Of a stretch of DNA of 64,000 bases, positions 12,538 to 22,950 are shown piece after piece; positions within the stretch are counted from its first letter, which is position 1; each line of letters opens with the position of its first letter. The position numbers were made by a program, and so were the translations under genes. Origin of the DNA: Agelaius tricolor (Eukaryota; Chordata; Aves; Passeriformes; Icteridae); contig JALJCS010000022.1 in the NCBI GenBank assembly GCA_023055355.1, forward strand, positions 5,875,001-5,939,000, given 5' to 3'. The notes under the pieces were generated by a model that saw only the letters and a list, made by a program, of their open reading frames with translations, was not told the DNA's origin and searched no databases.

Positions 12538-12640
12538 GAATTCCAAGGCCTCCACATCCTCCAGATATATCTCCTTATTATCCATTATCACCAGGCACTG
12601 TAGGACAAATCCCCCATCCGCTAGGATGGTTAGTACCACA
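12538..12640 (+). CDS. TCF7L2: TCF7L2 coding exon with LVPQ tandem donor (103 bp)
   Basis: Completes the Gly codon from the previous exon and encodes [16 protein letters not shown] onward to GWLVP, leaving two bases (CA). It is a Pro-rich part of the central regulatory region. Two donors are usable. The distal one gives CCACA|GTAAGG at 12640/12641. A second GTTAGT begins at 12629 and would end the exon at 12628. The 12-nt difference removes Leu-Val-Pro-Gln and keeps the frame (GGATG plus GCAA gives Trp-Gln). This matches the known LVPQ variation of mammalian TCF7L2, which alters activity at some Wnt targets. Confidence 0.97.
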
Positions 12641-15306
12641 GTAAGGAGTTCCATTTTTTTAATTTCTTTTTTTCTTTTTCTGATATGTAAAATTTATGTA
12701 AAAATATATTTGTGTGTGTGTATGTATGTGTGTGCACTGGGATGAGTTTGTTTGCCAACTGCTACTTCACTGTGTTGTGAATTTACCCACCTCATGGAGG
12801 TTAATTAAAATATATGCCAGGTCATGTGGTCGTAAACAAACCTGAGCAGTTGGACACAGCTTTACATGTCATCCTAACCAGCTGACAGATCATGAAGCAT
12901 GAATTTTTAAACCCTTCTGCAGAAATGTCCTTTTCTTGTTATTGCCCTTACACTGCACTGCATGAGTTTTTCTCAGATTTGGTTTTCTGGGGACTCAGGG
13001 TGGTTCTCACAGACCCTTGGTTTTTTTGTTTTTACTAGGGCCATCCTCACTACAAATTTGCAATTTTAAGTTTCATTTGCCTTGTCTGTTGAAAACCCTT
13101 TTGTTTTTCTTATGAAACAGTAGAGCTTTACATCGGCCATGAGTAGCATTCCTAGTTGAGATGTGGCTGGGCAGTTGGCAATTGGCATCTAAGGAATGGA
13201 ATTTTAAACAAGAAAAAGGAATTAGTTTACTTTAAAACTGGTTAAGAAAAAAGAAGTGGAAAGTTAGTTTGGGGTTTGGATTCATTTTCAACTCCTGAGA
13301 TCCCACTTGCACAGCCTTGCTGGGTATGAGGCTCCCAGCAGTAATCAAGTCCTTATTTTCTTTTATTTATGTTGCCATCTCTCAATATGTTTATAATATA
13401 CTTAAGCACTGCCTAAGTATTTTGTGTAGTATATTTGATTTAAATGCTTATAAAATCCATTTGTATTGCTGGATACAACAGTTCTCTGCATTATAAACCA
13501 AGACTTTACCCTGTTTTTCTCACGTAACAGGCCTCCTCTGTTTTGGGGTGATCATATTTTTTTATAGAAATGAATTGCCCAAAGTTCAAAATAGTTTACT
13601 CCTGCTTGAGGTTGTTTGGCCAGCTCTGCTAAAATACCTCTCCACAAGTTCCTCCATGAGGAACTGGAGTTGATACCCCACAGGAGAGCAGGGCAGGGCA
13701 GGAGGTCACTGCATATCCCCAGGTCTCGGGCAAGGAGAGGTGGTGGCATCAGAGGCCTTGGAGACCTTTCTCAAGCACAAAAGTGTTGATGCAGGAGAGG
13801 TGGAGCTTCTGGCCATTTTGGAGGCTGTCCTTCCTTGTGGTGGTCATGCAGCTATTTTGGATAGAGATTCACCCACCCTGAGGGTGAAGCATGTCCATCA
13901 CCTCTCTGCTGAATGTTGCTTCTCCAGAAGAGCACATCATCAGCAGAAGTAAAACCCAAAGCATTGCTCTCTGAAATCTGAAATTCCTCCTGTTTGTGGT
14001 GATTTACCTTTTCCAAAGGACACCCTGAACAATTGTAGACTGCATGTGAGCTCCTTAGCTCAAATTTGCACAGCAGCAGCCTCAACATTTCAAACAAATC
14101 CACTCAGCCAGTGCCAAAAGTCAGTGACATGAAAGACATGAGAGTGAAGGGAAGAAACTCTTCACTGTCCCTGACCTGTACCCCATTGCTCATGTGTGTG
14201 TCTGTATTGTGCAGACACAGGTTTGTCCTCCTTGCACCTCATGCCATGGCTGCCAAAGCACATGAATGATGCCACGTGTGGCCAGTTTCACCAGACAGGT
14301 GCTAATGGCCACCTCTGTCTCTGGACAGCTCTGCCATGCCCACTGCTTCAGAACAAGTCAACACCATGGTGCGCTTAGAGCCTACCCACAGCTCTTACAG
14401 CTTCTCCCAGTGGTTTTTGTTGAGAGGTGACACCATCACATTGGCTTTTGCTCTAGGAGAGTAGCATGGCCAGCTTCACAGAAGTAACCCAAGTTTTTAA
14501 TTTCCCCTCTCCTTGCCACTTGCACTTCACCATCAACTTCCCAACCCATCTGTCCTCCACTGGCCTGCATGTCTCTGGCATAGTACCCGCTCCAAAAGCA
14601 TCCTGCCCAGTCAGATGATGTATTTGAAGGACAGATGAAACGAGCTAGCCAGCACAGACAAACCTCCATCAGAAAAAGTTGTGTGTCTTTCATGAGGATG
14701 CTGTTTTGCATGTTGCTGTATTTTTTAATTATTGTAATGAGGTGTGATTGTCTATTGGTTACCCACAATACTTCTTGGGGACTCTCCCCCGGTAACTCTT
14801 GTCAACACTTGTTAATCTGACAAAAGGCTACAAATTAAGCTCTGTTAATTTAATGTTTTCTCACCGAGATCTAAATACCGAAAGAGGCCCAAAGCGCAAC
14901 TGAAGTCCTTTGATTCACTGTACTTTATTTTGGTATAAATTTACATTCATTATTGTTTTCCTTTGGATGTGTAGCCCTCAATTAGTGTGATGGCTCCATT
15001 AAAGCAAGCGAGACTTCGCCTTTAATTATTACAACAAAACACCTAGTTTCAGCTTGGGGAGAGGGTCTCTATTGACATAAGCAGAGGTTATAAAATTTAA
15101 TTAGCCATTCCTATCAGATTTATGGCATTCAAATTGTTCTGTGTTTCTTTCCTTTGATCCTTGCTGTACAATCCCCAAGATTTTTGTTCTGATCAAATGA
15201 GAATAAAGCTTACTGTGCAGAGAGAAGTTTTTTGTTGTTCTTTTTTTTTTTTTTTTAAGCCCTTTTTTCCTTTCTCTCATTCTCTCTCTCCCTTCCTTTT
15301 TGCCAG
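12641..15306 (+). other. TCF7L2: Intron
   Basis: A 2.7-kb intron with GTAAGG donor and a very long pyrimidine tract (about 15229-15302) before TTTTTGCCAG. Bases 14820-15120 look unlike the rest: low in simple repeats, with a TCF-type motif CCTTTGAT at 14907-14914 and several ATTA cores. Otherwise I see nothing I can name. Confidence 0.9.
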
Positions 15307-15393
15307 GCAAGGTCAGCCAGTGTACCCAATCACGACAGGGGGTTTCCGCCACCCCTACCCAACAGCTCTGACCGTCAATGCTTCCATGTCAAG
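15307..15393 (+). CDS. TCF7L2: TCF7L2 coding exon, central region (87 bp)
   Basis: Encodes Gln-Gly-Gln-Pro-Val-Tyr-Pro-Ile through NASMS. Entry needs one base to complete a Gln codon, and exit leaves AG of an Arg codon. The acceptor is TTTGCCAG and the donor TCAAG|GTGAGT. The translated text (QPVYPITTGGFRHPYPT) is as I remember mammalian TCF7L2. It belongs to the region that contacts Groucho/TLE in the repressed state. No folded domain is visible. Confidence 0.97.
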
Positions 15394-18300
15394 GTGAGTT
15401 CAAATACTGAGGTCCTAAATCAAGAGCAAATGTAGCTCCTCCTCCCACTCTCTGTAGGAGAGCATTTCATCTAGCCAGCAGATTCCTGAAAGCACTTTAG
15501 TTAAACATCCATCCTTAGCTTTTTGGTGGGGTGGAGGAAAGGGCGAGGGCTACCTTCCCATGTGAGGAGAAGGTGGTGTCCTAAAGCTGTCATTGGGCCT
15601 CAAGCATTTGCCTTAGAGGGAGAGGTGGGGGAGTGAGAAGCCACCTTTAAAAGCCAAACTAAATGAAAGAGCTGGGAGAGTGTAATGTTGAAAAAGCAGG
15701 GATGAGAAGTCGTGATAGCCTTTGCTTTCTCGGTGGCCACCAGCCAGAGCAGCACTGAGTGTGCAGGAGGGAGGTTCAGGAGGGAGGAGGACTGCTCTTC
15801 AGCAGGGTTGGGAGGAAGGTTATTGTGCTGTTTTCCCCTCCCAAAGCTCCAAACACTAATAGTCAACATAAAAGGGCCTGCCTGACCCTCAAAAGCTTTA
15901 GAAGTATATATTTCTCCCCCTCCCTACCTCCAATTAATTCCATCTAATTTTCCAGGGGCTGCTAGTTTTATTTACAAACTGGTTGGCAGCACTATGTTTA
16001 AGTAATCAGTAATTGCTCCTAATGATAGTTTTATTTTCTGTTCATCTGATTTTCAGCCTGGTTAATTAAATCGGTGGAAGTTTAGACTTTCCTGATGGGC
16101 TGAAACAGCTAATCCATTTTGATGATGGCACATAATTAAATTAGCATGCATTACATAGCAAGGTTCCACATCTCTTCTCTGCTCTGTCCCTTCCTCTCCA
16201 TCTCTGCAGTTTAATATGTGAGCACTGGTGCATAGATGATCTAAGGAGGAAAAGACTGGTGAGGGCTGGGGGGAAGCACACCTCATTGAGAAGTGGAAAT
16301 CAGTACCTAGGGCTTGTGAATGAATGGGTGGGAAAACAGTGTGATGTGTGCTTTAGATAAGTAAACAAAAACCTAAAAATTTAAATTAAAATGCTGGTCC
16401 AGCAAATAGATAACTGGAAAATCAACTTTAAAAAAAAAAGGGTAGTCCCAGAACAGAAAAAAATACTAGGCTGGGGAGAGAGCTGCAAATTTAAACAATG
16501 GTTCCCTCCCCCTATTTAATCTTTTTTAATATCTATAAAAGACTTGCAGGCATGGTGTGAGGCAAAGTAGAGCTTGATTTAGTTTAATTATTATTAGAGA
16601 GGCTAGTCATTTGAGGGAGGGGGGAGATGTGGAAGCAGGGGGGGCTATATTCCCAAGATAGACTTTATGAAAGGTATCTAGTTAAAAAGAGTACACAGCA
16701 AATTAAATACATTATTGTGGTAATGGGACGACAGAAGTAGAGGTCTATTATACTTATGGCAGTTATAGGAAATGTAGGCTCCTTGCCCTGTTCTAGCACA
16801 TCCTTTGATATTCATTCCATTCAGCAGCAGGGCCAGGACTTCTCAGAATTAAGTGATGGGTCATTATACTTTAAACACCATGGAGAAGCCTAGATTGGCA
16901 ATTAAACAGCACTTGCTGACACTCGCTTGTGCCACCCTGTGACCCCCTTTAGATTGAGTTGTTGGAGCTCGGGGCCCTCAGCCTGCTAAATTGGTAGCAG
17001 GCACTTCTCCTGACGAGGGCTGGCTCTGAAATCTGCCGGCTTCAAAGGGAGCAAGATCATGTATAAACCATAATGTGGGTGCACCGTGGCTCAAAAAATA
17101 AGGCAGGAATAGATGAAATGTTACAAGTGCAAGGGGAAAATGAGAGAATAATGACAAATCTAATGCAACTCAAAGCAGAATTGTTGCACAGAAAAATGCA
17201 TCCCACTGCTTGTGCATAAAATCAAGGCAGGCAGATGACATCCAGTTAACAGAAACATGTCAACAGTGAAGTAAAGTGAGAGTGAGTAAGAGAGAAGCCC
17301 CTGAGACAGCCAGGAACAAAAAATTAGTTGTCCTTAACAAGTTAAGACTCATCATTATATTCTGGCTTGGAGCCATAAAAGGAGACAGTAGTATATAATG
17401 AGCTGCTTAGAATTTTTAGGCTGTTTATTGCAATTCATGGAATACTTGTCTAGAGAAAAAAATCTGGTGAATGTCTTAGGCGAAGGTGAGGGGTGTGCAC
17501 ATACACAGGGAGCCTTTCTTTTTGTCTCTGACAGAAGCCCGTACGTGCGCACGTGCTCGGGCACACGTGCAGGGGGATGAATTGATTTTAGGTGTTTACC
17601 CTTTGTTTCAGCCCAGAAACTTCTCCTCTGGTTTCCCCTAGATGGGAACACGCTCTGTGCTCTCATACGTGGTTTCATGTATGTTTTCCTGTGTCAGCCT
17701 GGGCTCAGCAGGGGGACAGCCCTTGCCCAGGTGTCTGGTGTGGTCAGGAGATTGGGGCCCATGCTGGCCTCCAGACGTGCTGGCCCTGGGCAACTGCCCT
17801 GCAGGGCCCTGCTGCAAGCCCCTGCTGCAAATCTTGCCTTTGCTGTGCTGGCTGGGCCCCAGCACTGAAGTCAGCACAGATCTCAAACCTCACCCCTCCA
17901 TCCACAATTTTCCAGAGCCTGCCTTCAGAAATAGTTCCCATCTTTGCCAGCATTATGGTGTAGATCTTTGGGGCCTGTAGTGCTTCCCAACCTTTAGTTC
18001 CCTAAGCTTAGAAATTGCTGTTTATTAGTTTAAGTGTGCTTATGAATAGTTTATAAAAGGTTAATGGGTGACTTAGAGTGATTTTTCATAAATGGTTTAG
18101 ACTGTTAAGGTAGTGTCTTTAACCAGTTACAACTCTTAGTTGTTGCTTGTAGCCTTGCCACACTCAGGTTGTATGCCTGTAGTATGCCTGTAAGACCTCT
18201 TGATCCTTCATTACCCCTCTGCAATATGCCTTTAGGGTAAAAGGAGACAGGGCTAACTGAGTGATGGGCAAACAGTGGACCCACTATGAAAAAAACAACT

Positions 18301-21201
18301 GCTGTGAGAGGAAATCAGGAAATAATTTAGCAGAATTACACCAGACAAACACTGCACAGCAGTTAAGTGGTGGCAGTGGAAAATACCTTCTGTAATTGAA
18401 ATTTCAGGGGAAATTCACTTTTGCTGAATGTAATTACTGAAGTTGGAGCGTAGCCAGGAAGTTAAAAATTAACACCCTTCCCCTGCTCATATTGCCACTT
18501 GAGTGGCTGTCTGCGTGGAAATGAGCAGGCACTCAGATCTTGGGGTGAGCCCTCATCCCACCAATGGAAGTCCATGGGATTGTGGGAGCAATTTTGGGTT
18601 CTGGAGCATGTTTTTATAGCCCTAATATATAGGAAGGGGTGTGTAAGTCCAATAGGCAGCCTTGTGAATTGGACAGATTCAGTATGAAAAAGTGAATGGT
18701 CATTGGTAATGAACACAGCACTTCCTCATGGAAACTGCAACCCTGAAAATAACCACTGAGCTGCAGCTGCCTGTTGATGAAGGCTGCTGTCTCTGGAGGT
18801 TAGAGCCCAGTGAGTAAAATATCCCAGCTGAGGTCAGTGGAGGCTTTGCCATCCTTCAGGCTTTCACACAATGTGGGCATGCTGTGCTCTGCACTTAGAT
18901 TTTCTCCCTGCTGGTACATGCCCACTGCACTTCACGCTGAGCCCTCATGTCAGACCAGCAGAGTTCTTCCTGCCTGCTCTCTGAAGGAAGGCTTTTCATC
19001 TCCATCTTCATCCTTCATTGTCCCTTTGTCTCTTGCCTAGCCAGCCCCAGCAGCATAGTCCTCTCTGAAACACTGGGTCTTGCCTAGGACAGTCCCTTGA
19101 TAGGATGTGCCTCAACCTTTTATCACTGTGCTTAGACTGTGTTCAGCAAGGTCAGTTTTTTACCACTGTTTTTATTTTTGATCATGTTTGTTAGTTATTT
19201 TTTAAAAAAATCCAGCTCATACTGCCAGTTTTTATTTGCACTGTACCATGTCTGGAGGTCCCAGGTGCTTTGTGAACAAATTTTAGATATGTCCAATCAA
19301 AATACATACACGTGGAAATAGAGAAAGAACAGAAAAAAGTAATACAAAGGCCCAGTTTGTATCTTGCTGATGGTAAGCAGTTCTGTGGCAGAACTGGGAC
19401 AAGGATGCCAGTCTCCTTTGCAGCCTCGACATTGTCTTCTGTTCTGACCTGCCATGAACCAAAGCATATCCTCAAATGTGTGCTTCTCTCCCAGCTACTT
19501 TTGTCAGAGAGTGGGAAGGCACTTGGACAACCCACTTGGCGATTTGTGTCCGTGAGTCTTTAGCAGAAGTAGGAATGACCATTTTGCTGCCCATTCTCCT
19601 CTTCCCTTGCCATCCCACCTTCCTGCCTCCCTTCTCTCCGTGCCTTTGTTCATGAAGAACTGCAATTCTCTACAACTTGAACAATTTCACATTCTCCCTG
19701 TGAGTCCTTGCTCTTCCCACCACTGCCTTCAAAGACAAAATAGTTCTGTCTAATCACCCTGAGTACTACCAGCTGATAGACAAAAGATCCTCAGAGCTTG
19801 TAGTGGACAGTGCTCTTGTTCATGAAAGTACTTCTGTGTCATCTTGTGAGTGCAGAGAATGTCTAGGCAATCACAGGGGATGGGATTGTTAAGCTTGGTA
19901 TTGGAATTTATCCGAGGGGAGAGAAAAAGATAACTCCACTTATTTCTGATGCTTATACACGATGATATCCATGCTATATCACCCCACTTTAAATCCTTTG
20001 TATAGGAAAAAATTGTTGTATATTGATGATAGAAGAAATAATTATTTATCCCATTGAGTGTTCCATAATCTTGGGTTATTTTAGTTGGATCAGATTGTTC
20101 AAAATCTGGGATGAGAGTGGGGATTTGCACTGAGAAAAGCCCTTGCCAGATCACTTTAATTTTGGCATTTTGAGGAAAGCTACTTCTGAAACATAATTTT
20201 AGGCTAGAACCCATTCCTTGGAAACTTGTTGACTTCAGTGGGGGAAGGCAGTCAGTCATGCTGTGCTTTCTTTATTTACTGGAAAGCCTTTCTGAGATTG
20301 TTGAGAAACAATGATATAAGTCAATCCTGCTTTTGAGAATTTTGTTCATTTTTGTTCATTGAGAATTTTGTTAATTTATTTTATATTTCATAAAATATAA
20401 AAAGTCTGAACGATTGTGCCATGTTTGTGCTGTGATCCCGACCAAGCAATTAGATTCATGCAGAAGGATTGCATATCCCTCTGAATCCACTTGCAGGACT
20501 GGGATCTGTCCATGTATATGACCATAAACCATAAAGCTGACAACATTTTTTTCTCTTTAGAAAGGCTAGATTGTTAAAGCCTTTCTAGGTTACTTAAATG
20601 GATCAAAAATTCCACAATCTTCCACCTTCTGTTAAAGCAGTATGGCTCAGAGATTTATTAGACACAAATAAATATTTTCTTTTGCTCCATCAACAAAATG
20701 TAGCTAATGAGACGTCTATAAGTATTATCAAAAATGCATCTAGAATGTGTTGGCATTAATATTTTATTTTGCTGTCAATATAGAATAAAAGATGTCATCC
20801 TAAATTCACAACATGATTCAAAACTATAAAAATTGATTCCTTGGCTGCCACACATAATTTCTCAGCAAAGAAATGGACTGGTGGATTTTGTTTCAGGTAG
20901 CTGAAATTCCACCTTCATGCAAGTTCATCCAGTTGAATTCGCCTTTTGTTAATGTTAAAAATCATGATGTCTCGTGTCAGTAATGATAATGAAGGGGAAG
21001 ATTGGCTTTAATGACATTAGAAGAGTCATTATGTTTAATTTATTGCTAATTAATGCTGCCAGCTTTCATATGCTTTGTCTAGCTGTCATGTGCTTGTTAT
21101 ATGCCAGTTGGTTTTTTTTTTTTTTTTTTAAATGTGTGTACACATCCCTCCCCATTCATTCATTTTTATTCTGACAATTTACACAGCTTTCTCTCCTCTA
21201 G
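15394..21201 (+). other. TCF7L2: Intron (5.8 kb)
   Basis: Donor GTGAGT, acceptor CCTCTAG. Bases 15950-17400 are AT-rich with many TTAAT or ATTA cores and few simple repeats, which suggests conserved non-coding sequence, but I cannot test this. Bases 17540-17575 hold a short alternating purine-pyrimidine CpG patch (CGTGCGCACGTG). The rest is undistinguished. A run of about 17 T at 21113-21129 precedes the next exon. Confidence 0.88.
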
Positions 21202-21327
21202 GTTTCCTCCACACATGGTCCCGCCACACCATAGTTTACACACAACTGGAATTCCTCATCCGGCCATAGTCACACCAACAGTCAAACAGGAATCTTCCCA
21301 GAGCGACGTCGGCTCACTCCACAGCTC
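21202..21327 (+). CDS. TCF7L2: TCF7L2 coding exon with SFLSS tandem acceptor (126 bp)
   Basis: Encodes [20 protein letters not shown] through SDVGSLHS and leaves TC of a Ser codon. It contains VKQES, a PsiKxE sumoylation-type site. Two acceptors are usable. The main one is CCTCTAG at 21201. A second AG at 21185-21186 would start the exon at 21187 and add 15 nt that read Ser-Phe-Leu-Ser-Ser in frame before Arg-Phe-Pro-Pro. This reproduces the known SFLSS variation. The donor is AGCTC|GTAAGT. Confidence 0.97.
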
Positions 21328-21944
21328 GTAAGTTGTTGCTTCCCCTGTCTTCTCTTTGGGATACTCAAAGCATGTGTGGCTTGTAAAAAGGCTTGGGTTT
21401 GTGATGTTTTTGCTGTGAAATGTCATAGGCAAGTAGTTACTAACCTCACCTGTTTCAACAAGGAAGTGGAATTTTCTTGATTGAGATTCAAGTTTCTTGA
21501 CCAGTTTCTCTATTACTCAGTGTCTAGTTAGAAGCCTTGAGATAACAGATGCACCACTAAGTATAAATGGCTTCTTCAAAGCTGCAGAGGGCTGGTATCA
21601 AGTTTAGGTTTGAACTGATGAGAGCCCATTGATAAAGAGGTGTAATTATTTCCTCTACTGTGATGCTCAAGCTCTCCCTCTGAGCCCATTTTTCTGGAGC
21701 CCATGTCCTTCCAAGATCCTTGTAGGGGCTCAGAGGGTACTTGGTGATGTTGCATAAACATGAGGTGAGTTTTCTTATACTGGTTTTAAGACTGTTGCCA
21801 TACAGCAGCCAGGGTGAAGGGTCTAGAGAACCTTCTGGTCCTCTTCCTAGAGATTAATGCTAGAGAAATTGAGGGGATTAATTTAATAAACTCACAAGGG
21901 GTTCTCATTGTGAGGTCTCTGTCTGTTCTATCTTTGCTCTTCAG
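21328..21944 (+). other. TCF7L2: Intron (0.6 kb)
   Basis: A short intron between the central region and the HMG box. Donor GTAAGT, acceptor GCTCTTCAG preceded by a pyrimidine-rich run. An open frame runs through its 3' end into the next exon, but nothing suggests that this part is coding. Confidence 0.9.
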
Positions 21945-22104
21945 AAAACATCAGGACTCCAAAAAAGAAGAAGAGAAAAAGAAGCCACACATAAAGAAAC
22001 CTCTTAATGCATTTATGTTGTATATGAAGGAAATGAGAGCAAAAGTTGTAGCAGAATGCACATTGAAAGAGAGCGCAGCCATCAACCAAATCCTCGGTCG
22101 AAGG
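21945..22104 (+). CDS. TCF7L2: TCF7L2 coding exon, first part of HMG box (160 bp)
   Basis: Opens with the acidic/basic linker [13 protein letters not shown] and then [18 protein letters not shown] through INQILGRR. This is the N-terminal two thirds of the sequence-specific HMG box, with helix 1 ([15 protein letters not shown]) and helix 2 ([12 protein letters not shown]). It binds the minor groove at CTTTGAT-type sites and bends DNA. The acceptor is CTTCAG and the donor CGAAGG|GTAGGT. Exit is in phase 0. No substitution stands out against the TCF/LEF family. Confidence 0.98.
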
Positions 22105-22842
22105 GTAGGTAACAAGGGACAGGCACAAGCAGGGCCTGAAACTTGGTTGGATTCACACTTTCTGAATCACTGTGTTTTTCTGCCATTGCGAAAATGAATA
22201 GGGGAATTGCTAAACCAAAGGCCTTGATTTGTTTTTTTAGTTTTCTCAGGCACTTCTTGCCAGTGGGGTCATTCATGGGGAAGAGGAGGAATTGATTAAT
22301 AGTGGTGTTATTTCAGTATAATTTCCATGACTGGTTGATGAAAAAATCTTAAGATTTTTATTTTGGCCTAAGATAGGCAGAAAAGTAAATGGGAAATGAA
22401 AAACCTTTGAGTACAGTACCAGTATTAGCACCTGTGAGAGCTAGAAGAGGAGAGGAAGTGACAGTGGGGGAGACACCTCCAAAGCTGGAACTGAGTTCTG
22501 GCTCAGAATGAGTGGTTCAGCTTCTGGACCATCTCCCCTGCTGTCTGTTTTTGTTTAGATTTCTTAATTCTCCTCTCTCAACAGGAGACAAAGGGGTTGA
22601 GTGCATGTAAATGATTAGTTGTGGTTCAGTTGATTTAACTGCAGTTATAATCTAGAGCTGTAAATAAAATATGAATGTCAGCATGCCAATGCCAGATCAT
22701 CTGTTTTTATCTCTTTTTTTATGAAAATCGATTCTAACTGTAGCTATATGTATAAATAACACACTTTGCTGTTAACATGCTTAAAAAACCCCCAACCACT
22801 AGTGCTTTTTATTTTGTCTTTTTTGTCTTTTCTCCACCCCAG
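22105..22842 (+). other. TCF7L2: Intron (0.7 kb)
   Basis: Splits the HMG box at the family-typical Arg-Arg/Trp position. Donor GTAGGT, acceptor TCTCCACCCCAG. I see nothing else in it. Confidence 0.92.
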
Positions 22843-22950
22843 TGGCACGCGTTATCCAGAGAAGAGCAAGCGAAATACTATGAACTAGCAAGGAAGGAGC
22901 GACAGCTTCACATGCAGCTGTACCCGGGCTGGTCTGCACGGGATAACTAT
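22843..22950 (+). CDS. TCF7L2: TCF7L2 coding exon, second part of HMG box (108 bp)
   Basis: Encodes 36 residues from [20 protein letters not shown] to WSARDNY. This is HMG-box helix 3 plus the segment leading to the basic tail. Entry and exit are in phase 0. The donor is ACTAT|GTAGGT. Reading through the donor would add seven or so residues and then stop at a TAG, so intron retention here would lose the nuclear-localisation tail. The sequence is as I remember vertebrate TCF7L2. Confidence 0.98.

Noticed and set aside
18170..18196. Tandem GTATGCCTGTA units, and repeated TTGAGAATTTTGTT near 20330-20370
   Set aside because: Very short local duplications, common by slippage in introns. Nothing further supports a function.
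21814..21944. In-frame extension of the HMG-box exon upstream into its intron
   Set aside because: The AG at 21913-21914 would allow a 30-nt in-frame extension, but the bases are the pyrimidine tract of the main acceptor and I know of no such isoform.
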